Below, one piece after another: positions 17,901 to 22,634 of a DNA stretch of 22,634 nucleotides (positions are counted from its first letter, which is position 1; each line of letters opens with the position of its first letter). The translations under genes were made by a program, and so were the position numbers. The notes beneath the pieces are model-generated. The model was not told the DNA's origin. It was given only the letters and a program-made list of their open reading frames with translations, and made no database searches. The stretch lies in IMG/VR virus record IMGVR_UViG_3300009068_000218, positions 1 through 22,634 of that record. The stretch is one strand, 5' to 3'. The DNA comes from a virus.

Positions 17901-18037
17901 TCGGAGCTCCCAATATCAAGGAGCTGTTAAAGAACGTCGACGATGCAACAGGCGAGAAACAGGGAACTCCGGGAACTTCTACCCCGACTTCTGTCGCTCC
18001 CACAGATCCAGGAAAGCAGTCCGGTCCTACGAAGTGA
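14969..18037 (+). CDS. Baseplate hub-type virion structural protein (1022 aa)
   Basis: Large protein likely forming part of the central baseplate hub or an associated ring. The C-terminal region (about residues 920-975) holds QLTLTSMGCPIADLYQTYFV, a DFGTGTTLDAMY motif, SHNFGPGKFETSWTF and YTDGYGKFFGAP, a pattern I associate with hub proteins of myoviruses. An N-terminal third has strand-rich segments (about 290-400), including TTVWLTYGWLAPRNRG. A low-complexity linker near residues 551-585 (NEQAG repeated, then Gly/Lys/Pro-rich) separates two halves. ATG 14969 is preferred: it starts 1 base after the preceding stop. TTG 14960 would add three residues. The exact T4 counterpart is not certain. 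Confidence 0.75.
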   Translation: MPSPNDDRTNFEKLDFYYRTLAPRDIYGNLKFQSAEANLKINPNERVFSVYLNSTTSGKKIIDELKDLQLEGKGVLFNTAYQGKADESTTYLEDEYWRPSNRFPESDASDKKKINNFYKEVCGVSENPPRAFTVNVLRSPMLSEARKNTGEIEFFLNYMPSIFPSQMVPYFSVEFQLPQTVMQSNNNNQLYLQRPSLLRFLMGSQIDIAKMPLTAADQALLSVVDTRVKSRENPAGTSQFIGMEMFTTPQTLSNMEELGVTQGRLNQVKPFLPPASILGASIQIMNAGAGKFAHKKADMELKIHDKARIVEFSEFLRGGPGHRDTTVWLTYGWLAPRNRGDDDAYAKFINENMLVREAFTLKNSSFSFDNAGQVSVKLELVSKGFATVESALIQTTQKTGKTILEQLSAILARIQKNRAAFGAAPEGLNKEIRIFQVLDAAAAGDTDFDIPEDELKGLLDSASEAIKNSKTIVDKAAAQTLIEDVARLYGKKKDQKVTNIKNDIFKEIKDFNSKNFAKCSSQNSPDPFLPDQTKKVKDYLLYSSDLVRVTNEQAGPVNEQAGAQQGKVASKGAKGGKAPTAPDPSRRVTSFGKVFSVFCLPALLNVASEENIDEVQVSFYQLNESCGPVSLHSIAEFPIDLAMLETQFSEFAVARGGEAMTVQEFLQFIIDTQIGDNRSPGYGMRSFYEPYDINKPSESVSGDEANYNKKMTEWAGKYGSYKKPSIAIKMETTFENTSNTKINLLDKLQSTVGAAYNEPLLNQTDPNVKKIKKIHIYDKQLNPYTKEAQLLRADDGSYTAYDGEPAREIASEMKQRFPGFDESSIQNFVQRQIENSDSFRVARGKDVLRNYVGNTVPRLIIGANGSLITNASLASKTDGLLGTNNMLGGSFKAKSTLAPNGLSMAENNIPMRIMPAQLTLTSMGCPIADLYQTYFVDFGTGTTLDAMYACTQLSHNFGPGKFETSWTFAYTDGYGKFFGAPNIKELLKNVDDATGEKQGTPGTSTPTSVAPTDPGKQSGPTK
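16619..16653 (+). repeat. In-frame 14-bp direct repeat coding NEQAG twice
   Basis: AACGAACAAGCCGG occurs at 16619-16632 and 16640-16653 (period 21 bp, 7 codons). It encodes two NEQAG units within the flexible linker of the hub-type protein and looks like a recent small duplication. Confidence 0.85.
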
Positions 18038-18047
18038 TGTTGTAGTT

Positions 18048-19295
18048 TTGTCGTTGGCTGATTTATTATTTGTCGTGGACTCTTTTTGCATATCTTCTTC
18101 CATTCTTGGAACGGATCGACACATGATCGTGTCCGATGATGGATTCATGACGATTTCTAAGGCGCCGACAGACACATGGTATCTAACCGGAGAGATGGAT
18201 CCAATGAAGCCTCTTTGTTTAGATACCCTTCTCTGTCTAAAACGTCTAGATGTGAAGCTCAAACCAGAAGACAAGTGGGTTAAGTCAATGCAGCTTCTCA
18301 CTTCGGGATCTTTGGTTCCATGGTCTCAGACGATGCCATCTGTCCCTTACAAGTCATTCATAAAAAATCTGATTAAATCCATATCAGATTCCATGGACGA
18401 TCTTCCTAAAGATTATTATAAAGAAGTCTGGGGTCCTGGTGGTCAACTTCTTGCTTCTCTTAAGGCGGCAAGAGTCGACGGTGCAGCGTACAAAGAAGTT
18501 GCGGCGACTTTGGGCAGGGACAGCGGCGCATTTGAAACTTTTAGACCTGGTCCTGGTGGATTTCTTCCTGTCGTTGAGTATGACAGATTTGCGACTCGAA
18601 CAGGTCGTCTTACTGTGTCTTCAGGTCCGAATATTTTGACATTGAAAAAAGAATACAGGAAGCTATTAAAGACAAACTTCGCTTCTGGAACGATCTGCTC
18701 TTTGGACTTTGGCGCTCTAGAAGCAAGAATCATTCTCGCGGAAGCCGGTGTGGATCCGTCGGAAAGAGACCTGTACGCAAAGATATCGAATGACATCTTC
18801 AAGGGCAGCATCGAAAGAGACAAGATAAAGACGGCAGTCATCAGCGAACTGTATGGTTCTTCGAAACACGCGCTGGGGAGTCGTTTGGGATTGTCTGGGA
18901 AGAAGCTCGACGAGTTCACCGAGTCGATACAATCGTACTTTAAGATATCGGACCTCAGAAAAAAACTGAAAGAAGAGTTCATCAGGACAGGGAAGATCAG
19001 AAACCGCCACGGCAGGTTTCTCGACCTCGACGACCCACAGGACCACCTATTTGTCAACACTTATGCCCAAAGCACGGGCGTCGACGTTGCTCTTCTAGGT
19101 TTCAAAAAGATCATTGATGATTTAGGTTCAGACGGTGTACGTCCGCTCTTCGTCCTCCACGATGCGTTGATTTTAGACGTACGTTCAGACAGGGTAGAAG
19201 ACGTAAAGAACACGACGTCGGTGGATGTTTTTGGGTATACGTCAAAGTTCCCTGTCAAATATGAAGAAATTTCGAGTGTACAGTCTTCTTCGTAG
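18048..19295 (+). CDS. Minimal family A (Pol I-like) DNA polymerase
   Basis: DNA polymerase palm and fingers of family A. Motif A SLDFGALEARII has the metal-binding Asp (codon 18705), Glu (18720) and Arg (18726). Motif B, RDKIKTAVISELYG, has Arg (18816), Lys (18828) and Tyr (18852) at the spacing of E. coli R754/K758/Y766. Motif C reads VLHDALILDV (His 19158, Asp 19161), with Ala in place of the usual Glu. The upstream TGRLTVSSGPNILTL is the template-contact region (TGRLSS in Pol I). At about 415 residues there is no 3'-5' or 5'-3' exonuclease domain and only a reduced thumb. Start is uncertain: TTG 18048, TTG 18054, GTG 18075 and ATG 18123 are possible; ATG 17943 would overlap the hub gene by 95 bases. 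It sits at the junction of tail and replication genes. Confidence 0.85.
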   Translation: MSLADLLFVVDSFCISSSILGTDRHMIVSDDGFMTISKAPTDTWYLTGEMDPMKPLCLDTLLCLKRLDVKLKPEDKWVKSMQLLTSGSLVPWSQTMPSVPYKSFIKNLIKSISDSMDDLPKDYYKEVWGPGGQLLASLKAARVDGAAYKEVAATLGRDSGAFETFRPGPGGFLPVVEYDRFATRTGRLTVSSGPNILTLKKEYRKLLKTNFASGTICSLDFGALEARIILAEAGVDPSERDLYAKISNDIFKGSIERDKIKTAVISELYGSSKHALGSRLGLSGKKLDEFTESIQSYFKISDLRKKLKEEFIRTGKIRNRHGRFLDLDDPQDHLFVNTYAQSTGVDVALLGFKKIIDDLGSDGVRPLFVLHDALILDVRSDRVEDVKNTTSVDVFGYTSKFPVKYEEISSVQSSS

Positions 19296-19311
19296 AGTAT
19301 AAAGTCGGTTC

Positions 19312-19926
19312 ATGTCGTTAACACCAGAAGAAATTGCAGCAAACTTTGATAAGTTCCGTTCACTCTGCGAGAAGCTCGGTGATCGATCAGAATCAGCTTT
19401 AAAAATGATTGATTCTATCGGCGAACAACTTGCGTTGTGTCCTGCATCATCTCGTAAGGATTTTCACGCAGCATATCCAGGAGGACTAGTCGAGCACTCT
19501 CTCCGAGTCCTGTCCAATGCCATGAAGCTTGTGAAGACTTATGGTTGGGAAGTTCCTAAGGAATCATTGATTATCAGCTGTCTTTTTCATGACATCGGTA
19601 AGGTAGGTCTAGCAAATGACGATGGATCAGTCACTGACTACTACATTCCTCAAGATTCTGACTGGCATCGTGAAAAATTAGGCGAGTTCTATAAGTATAA
19701 CAAAGACATGCAATACATGTCTACGCCTCAGCGTAGCGTTCATATGTGCCAGGCTTTTGATCTTAAATTAAAAACAGATGAATATCTTTCCATCCTTCTC
19801 AACGATGGATTTGTTCTAGATGAAAACAAGCCTTATTGTTTAAAAACAAGTCCATTGGTTTTTGCTGTGATGACAGCTGACTACATTTCTACGATGCAAG
19901 AGAAGTTTGGGGAAAGTTGGCGATGA
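19312..19926 (+). CDS. HD-domain metal-dependent phosphohydrolase
   Basis: A 204-residue protein with the HD superfamily signature: H62 (GGLVEHSLRVL), H93-D94 (LFHDIGKVG) and D190 (AVMTADYIS), which bind the catalytic metal(s). The family cleaves phosphate esters in nucleotides, nucleic acids or signalling nucleotides. The N-terminal 50 residues are helical and may be substrate-specific; HAAYPGGLVEHSL is reminiscent of nucleic-acid processing HD enzymes such as YhaM. It starts 17 bp after the polymerase stop and ends 90 bp before the next gene, so the two are probably co-transcribed. Substrate could be a nucleotide, RNA or DNA end; the sequence does not decide. Confidence 0.88.
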   Translation: MSLTPEEIAANFDKFRSLCEKLGDRSESALKMIDSIGEQLALCPASSRKDFHAAYPGGLVEHSLRVLSNAMKLVKTYGWEVPKESLIISCLFHDIGKVGLANDDGSVTDYYIPQDSDWHREKLGEFYKYNKDMQYMSTPQRSVHMCQAFDLKLKTDEYLSILLNDGFVLDENKPYCLKTSPLVFAVMTADYISTMQEKFGESWR

Positions 19927-19999
19927 TTAATAATTAAGCATGTGAAAAGCTATTGTGCACCAGGCAGACATTATTTCTACGAAGCAAGAAAAAGAGTGA

Positions 20000-20015
20000 G
20001 TAGATATTTATCTAC
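20000..20015 (+). promoter_or_regulatory. Near-palindrome abutting the start codon of the 88-aa gene
   Basis: GTAGATATTTATCTAC is a 7-bp inverted repeat around a 2-base centre, ending at the base before the ATG at 20016. As RNA the 6 outer pairs with a 4-base loop would partly occlude initiation. As DNA it could be an operator. On the minus strand it contains GATAAATA, one base from the T4 late-promoter core, but that would point away from the gene. Confidence 0.45.
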
Positions 20016-20282
20016 ATGAACGACCTGCTGAAGAAGTACATAAAGGAAATTATCCTTGAAATTCAAGGAAATCCCAGAGTGTCTGATCAGCTAGTCAAAA
20101 AGAGCTCAAATTCTAAAAAAAACAACAAAGAAGATTCAGAAGAAGAAGTTGAAGAAATGAGTACTGTTGCGACCAGCTTGGTTCCCGGTGGCGGATTTGC
20201 TACGCCGCTTGGATGGACAAGTGCAAATGTGCAAGGTCCTGGTACTCGCTCCAAGAGACGTAAAAAATCAAAACGTCGTTGA
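20016..20282 (+). CDS. Small highly charged protein, function unknown
   Basis: An 88-residue protein with three zones: an amphipathic helix at the N-terminus (LLKKYIKEIILEI), an acidic and lysine-mixed middle (about 29-48, SSNSKKNNKEDSEEEVEEMS), and a Gly/Pro segment (VPGGGFATPLGW) ending in a basic tail (RSKRRKKSKRR). The tail suggests nucleic acid or acidic-protein binding. The start overlaps the end of a short open stretch (ATGA). No clear Shine-Dalgarno sequence is visible and a palindrome abuts the ATG. An internal ATG at 20158 would make a 40-residue short form. No family recognised with confidence. Confidence 0.7.
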   Translation: MNDLLKKYIKEIILEIQGNPRVSDQLVKKSSNSKKNNKEDSEEEVEEMSTVATSLVPGGGFATPLGWTSANVQGPGTRSKRRKKSKRR

Positions 20283-20291
20283 AGCAAAATC

Positions 20292-20319
20292 TTGAACACG
20301 AGATGTACTAGAGAATAAT
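20292..20319 (+). promoter_or_regulatory. Possible sigma70-like promoter before the SSB gene
   Basis: TTGAAC (20292-20297, 4 of 6) and AATAAT (20314-20319, 5 of 6) are spaced 16 nt apart. The expected start of transcription would fall near 20326, inside the hairpin described next. A promoter here would let the SSB gene be expressed apart from the upstream operon. Confidence 0.3.
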
Positions 20320-20402
20320 GTCTTAACCTGCCTACATGCTGTAGGTGGTTAAAGTTGTTCTCTGTTTTTAACGGAAAATGGAATAGGAAATAGGAAAATA
20401 TT
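20310..20402 (+). promoter_or_regulatory. Structured leader and purine tract of the SSB gene, possible autogenous control site
   Basis: TTAACC (20323-20328) pairs with GGTTAA (20347-20352) and GCCTAC (20330-20335) pairs with GTAGGT (20341-20346, one G-U pair), leaving a single bulged U and a 5-nt loop. An outer helix, AGAGAA (20310-20315) with TTCTCT (20358-20363), encloses it. Then follow a short T-run and an unstructured purine-rich tract (20372-20398) with GGAAAAT, GGAAT, AGGAAAT and AGGAAAAT just before the ATG. This arrangement resembles the autoregulatory leader of T4 gene 32; it could instead be a terminator-like stem. Confidence 0.5.
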
Positions 20403-21245
20403 ATGGCAATTGATCTAGAAGCGATTCGTAAGCGTGTTGCAGAACTCAACGGAACTAGCAAGCGGTCATCGGTGCAGCTGTGGAAGCCACCGGTAGGCGA
20501 GCATAAGATTAGGTGTCTTCCATGGAAGAATTCACCAGATGGGCAACCATTTGCAGAGCGTTGGTTTTATTACATCGGTGATAATGCAGGAATCTTGACA
20601 CCAAACCAGTTCGGTAAACCAGATCCAATTAATGATTTGATTCGTAAGCTGTACAGCAGCGGTAAGCCAGATGATCGTGTCTTGGCAAAGAAGTTACAAC
20701 CAAAGATGAGGTGTTATGCACCAGTGGTTGTTCGTGGTCAAGAAGATAGAGGTGTAATGGTTTGGTCTTTTGGAAAGATTGTCTATCAACGAATGCTTAG
20801 CTTTTTCCTTGATGAGGAGGTCGGTGACATCCTTTCTCCAACAGAAGGGTTTGATCTCAAGGTGACTTTGAGTCAAGCTCCTGGTAAAGCATTCATGGAT
20901 ACGATGGTAGATCCGGCTCGTCGACCAACAAAGCTGCATGATGATTCAAAACAGGTTGAGTCATGGCTCAATTCGATCCCAAACCTTGATGACATGTATC
21001 GACTCAAGTCGACTCAAGAGATCGAGATGGTTCTTAACAACTGGTTGAACGGTGGCACTTCAGAAGATTTGTCCACAGCTTCTACGACTAGAGGCCCAGC
21101 AACGACTGATGCTCTTGATGATCTTGTTGCAGAGGTCAAGGCTTCAACCCCAGAAAAGTCAAAAAAGAAAAAGACCGAGGATGATGCACCCGTCAAGAAG
21201 CAATCTCTTGATGACGCGTTTGCCGATTTGATGGGCGACGAGTGA
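20403..21245 (+). CDS. 32: Single-stranded DNA binding protein, T4 gp32-like
   Basis: Coats single-stranded DNA during replication and recombination. The 280-residue product begins with helix AIDLEAIRKRVAELN and a basic KRSS (20-23) comparable to the LAST-type motif of gp32. The core has VGEHKIRCLPW (31-41), AERWFYYIG (51-59), LQPKMRCYAPVVVRG (98-112) and VMVWSFGKIVYQRMLSFF (118-135), typical of the phage gp32 OB-fold. The zinc-binding His/Cys cluster of T4 gp32 is not visible. The C-terminus is a flexible linker ending in an acidic tail, SLDDAFADLMGDE, used by gp32 and SSB proteins to recruit partners. It precedes UvsX, its usual working partner. The ribosome binding site is AGGAAAA at 20392-20398. 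Confidence 0.9.
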   Translation: MAIDLEAIRKRVAELNGTSKRSSVQLWKPPVGEHKIRCLPWKNSPDGQPFAERWFYYIGDNAGILTPNQFGKPDPINDLIRKLYSSGKPDDRVLAKKLQPKMRCYAPVVVRGQEDRGVMVWSFGKIVYQRMLSFFLDEEVGDILSPTEGFDLKVTLSQAPGKAFMDTMVDPARRPTKLHDDSKQVESWLNSIPNLDDMYRLKSTQEIEMVLNNWLNGGTSEDLSTASTTRGPATTDALDDLVAEVKASTPEKSKKKKTEDDAPVKKQSLDDAFADLMGDE

Positions 21246-21260
21246 TTTTGCGTTGACATC

Positions 21261-21301
21261 TTGCAAACGCCGGAAATCAATTAGGTTTCCGGCGTTTGTA
21301 C
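21261..21301 (+). terminator. Intrinsic terminator after the SSB gene
   Basis: CAAACGCCGGAAA (21264-21276) is followed by a 9-nt loop and its exact reverse complement (21286-21298). With a G-T wobble and two A-T pairs the stem extends to 21261-21301. The stem is GC-rich in the core. There is no long T-run after it beyond the GTTTG of the stem. It separates the SSB gene from uvsX. Confidence 0.7.
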
Positions 21302-21335
21302 TATCTGTGCATTTAAGTAGATAATAACAGAACAT

Positions 21336-22526
21336 ATGGCAAAGAGTAAAGAAGAAACGACTGTTTCAAAAAAAGGCGAAGTTGATTTTGCGGCAGAGTT
21401 GATCAGGGACATTAACAAGGAGTTTGGCACGCGAATCGCGTACAATCTCTCAGAGATGGACGCTCCCACAGTGGTAAAGCGTTGGATCGATACTGGATCA
21501 ATTCAAATAAATTATGCGATTAAGAATGCGCTCGGTGGTGGATACCCAGAAGGTCGCATCATTGAAATTGCTGGCTTACCATCTTCTGGTAAGTCACATT
21601 TGGCTTACCACGCCGCGGCGATTATACAGAAGCAAGGCGGTCTAGTCGTATACATTGATACTGAAAACTCAGTGCCCGTTCAGAAGTTGGCTGACATGGG
21701 CATTGATGTTCGTAAACGATTTGTCTATTGTGACTCTCACTGCACTGAGGAAGTGTTCTCGATCATTGAGTCGACGATCACAAAGGCAAAGCAGATTCTT
21801 GATAAGAACATTCCCATCCTTGTTGTCTGGGATTCGATTGCCGCAACTTCTCCAAAGGCTGAATTGGACGGCGAATACGAGCAAAACTCTATCGGACTTC
21901 AAGCCCGCGCAATTTCGAAGGGAATGCGTAAGATCACTGGTGTAATTGGACAGAACAATGTCACACTTCTTTGTATTAATCAGATTAGAGATGCCATTGG
22001 CGTCATGCATGGTGATCCTACGACAACTCCTGGTGGAAAAGCTATTCCGTTCCATTCTTCAGTAAGAATCCGTCTTGGATCTGGAAGCCAAGTAAAAGAC
22101 AAGAACGGTAATCCAATTGGTATCCACACAACAGTTACGATCAAAAAGAATAAAGTCGCCGCTCCGTTCCGCAAGTGCGAGTTTGACATTATCTTTGGAA
22201 AGGGTATCGTTGAGGATGAATATATTTTTGACGAAGTTCGATCTCACTGCAAGGAAAACGGTCCTGTCAAGCGTAAAGGAAAGACTATCAACGTTTCTGG
22301 AGAAGGAGCGTGGAAGGAACTTAGCGTTGTCGATGACAAGACTGGAGAGGTTATCGTAGAAAAGAAATTCTATAAGTCAGAGTTTGGTTCACTTCTTAGG
22401 GATGATAAACACGGTCCTTGGTTGATGGAAGCAGTAGATGCTGCTCTAACTCTGGTGGTGGGACCAGCTGCTGATCCAAACGAAACAGACGATAACGTTA
22501 CTGATGACGGAGGTTCAGATGACTGA
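21336..22526 (+). CDS. uvsX: UvsX/RecA-family recombinase
   Basis: ATP-dependent strand-exchange protein for recombination-driven replication and repair. Visible features: Walker A GLPSSGKS (80-87), catalytic Glu in YIDTEN (E110), Walker B ILVVWDS (161-167, D166), and the L2-type DNA-binding region from NQIRDAIG (215-222) to TPGGKAIPFHSS (231-242). The 396 residues match UvsX/RecA lengths, and the acidic C-terminus (ETDDNVTDDGGSDD) is typical. It follows the gp32-like gene and terminator and overlaps the dUTPase start by 8 bases. The ATG has no strong Shine-Dalgarno sequence; an AGTAGATA motif sits 19 nt upstream. Confidence 0.94.
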   Translation: MAKSKEETTVSKKGEVDFAAELIRDINKEFGTRIAYNLSEMDAPTVVKRWIDTGSIQINYAIKNALGGGYPEGRIIEIAGLPSSGKSHLAYHAAAIIQKQGGLVVYIDTENSVPVQKLADMGIDVRKRFVYCDSHCTEEVFSIIESTITKAKQILDKNIPILVVWDSIAATSPKAELDGEYEQNSIGLQARAISKGMRKITGVIGQNNVTLLCINQIRDAIGVMHGDPTTTPGGKAIPFHSSVRIRLGSGSQVKDKNGNPIGIHTTVTIKKNKVAAPFRKCEFDIIFGKGIVEDEYIFDEVRSHCKENGPVKRKGKTINVSGEGAWKELSVVDDKTGEVIVEKKFYKSEFGSLLRDDKHGPWLMEAVDAALTLVVGPAADPNETDDNVTDDGGSDD

Positions 22527-22634
22527 GCGGCCAACAAATCCAATTTGGATCAAAGTAATCACTGATGATGATTCTTTGATTCCTGCGTACCAAACATCAG
22601 GTTCTGCAGGGTGTGATCTCATGTCAACAGACAA
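22519..22634 (+). CDS. dut: dUTP diphosphatase, partial (3' end outside window)
   Basis: Hydrolyses dUTP to dUMP, keeping uracil out of DNA and feeding thymidylate synthesis. Only 38 full codons are present. They contain the N-terminal strand IWIKVITDDD and the start of motif I, IPAYQTSGSAGCDL, which is the trimeric dUTPase signature (SAG.DL). Ribosome binding site GGAGG (22509-22513) lies 5 nt before the ATG. The start overlaps the uvsX stop (ATGACTGA), suggesting coupled translation. Confidence 0.88.
   Translation, partial: MTERPTNPIWIKVITDDDSLIPAYQTSGSAGCDLMSTD

Noticed and set aside
17943-18047. ATG 17943 as the polymerase start
   Set aside because: It would overlap the hub-type gene by 95 bases and add an Arg/Leu-rich segment with no polymerase similarity; starts at 18048 or later are more economical.
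21253-21281. TTGACA as a promoter for uvsX
   Set aside because: The hexamer is perfect, but the region at the right distance (ATCAAT) is a poor -10 and any transcript would run straight into the terminator stem at 21261-21301.
21321-21326. GATAAT as a -10 element for uvsX
   Set aside because: No -35 at proper spacing, and the start of transcription would fall within a few bases of the ATG, leaving no leader.

Overview
This window is part of the genome of a contractile-tailed (myovirus-type) bacteriophage. All recognised genes lie on the plus strand and are tightly packed. The gene content is T4-like in kind but not in detail: a tail sheath, a 163-residue tail tube protein, a gp26-type baseplate protein, a very long tape measure, a gp53/LysM-like baseplate protein, a gp32-like single-stranded DNA binding protein, a UvsX/RecA recombinase and the start of a dUTPase. 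No tRNA, CRISPR array, integrase or bacterial housekeeping gene was seen. The host cannot be named from this sequence.

Layout. Positions 1-5850 hold the sheath (5' end outside the window), an 18-bp perfect inverted repeat, the tail tube gene, an HNH homing-type endonuclease inserted in the tail operon, a gp26-type protein, an out-of-frame overlapping small ORF and another small gene just before the tape measure. Positions 5870-11062 are the tape measure gene (1730 aa). Positions 11096-18037 hold a 75-aa protein, a 1093-aa baseplate-type protein, a 98-aa gp53/LysM-like protein and a 1022-aa hub-type protein. From about 18048 the content changes to nucleic-acid metabolism: a very short family A DNA polymerase, an HD-domain phosphohydrolase, an 88-aa charged protein, the SSB, UvsX and dUTPase. 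No stretch of more than 300 bases lacks a gene.

How the genes fit together. The first 18 kb builds the contractile tail: the sheath surrounds a tube whose length is set by the tape measure, and the large proteins after it probably form baseplate and hub. The last 4.6 kb supplies DNA synthesis, recombination and nucleotide handling.

Most interesting points: a minimal family A polymerase with no room for a normal exonuclease or thumb and an HDA in place of HDE in motif C; a structured leader plus purine-rich tract before the gp32-like gene, reminiscent of T4 gene 32 autoregulation; a terminator-like hairpin that buries the ribosome binding site and start codon of the HNH gene; an overlapping gp26/downstream ORF pair that may need a +1 frameshift; a canonical EF-hand loop in a baseplate protein; and 84-residue repeats appended to the tape measure.
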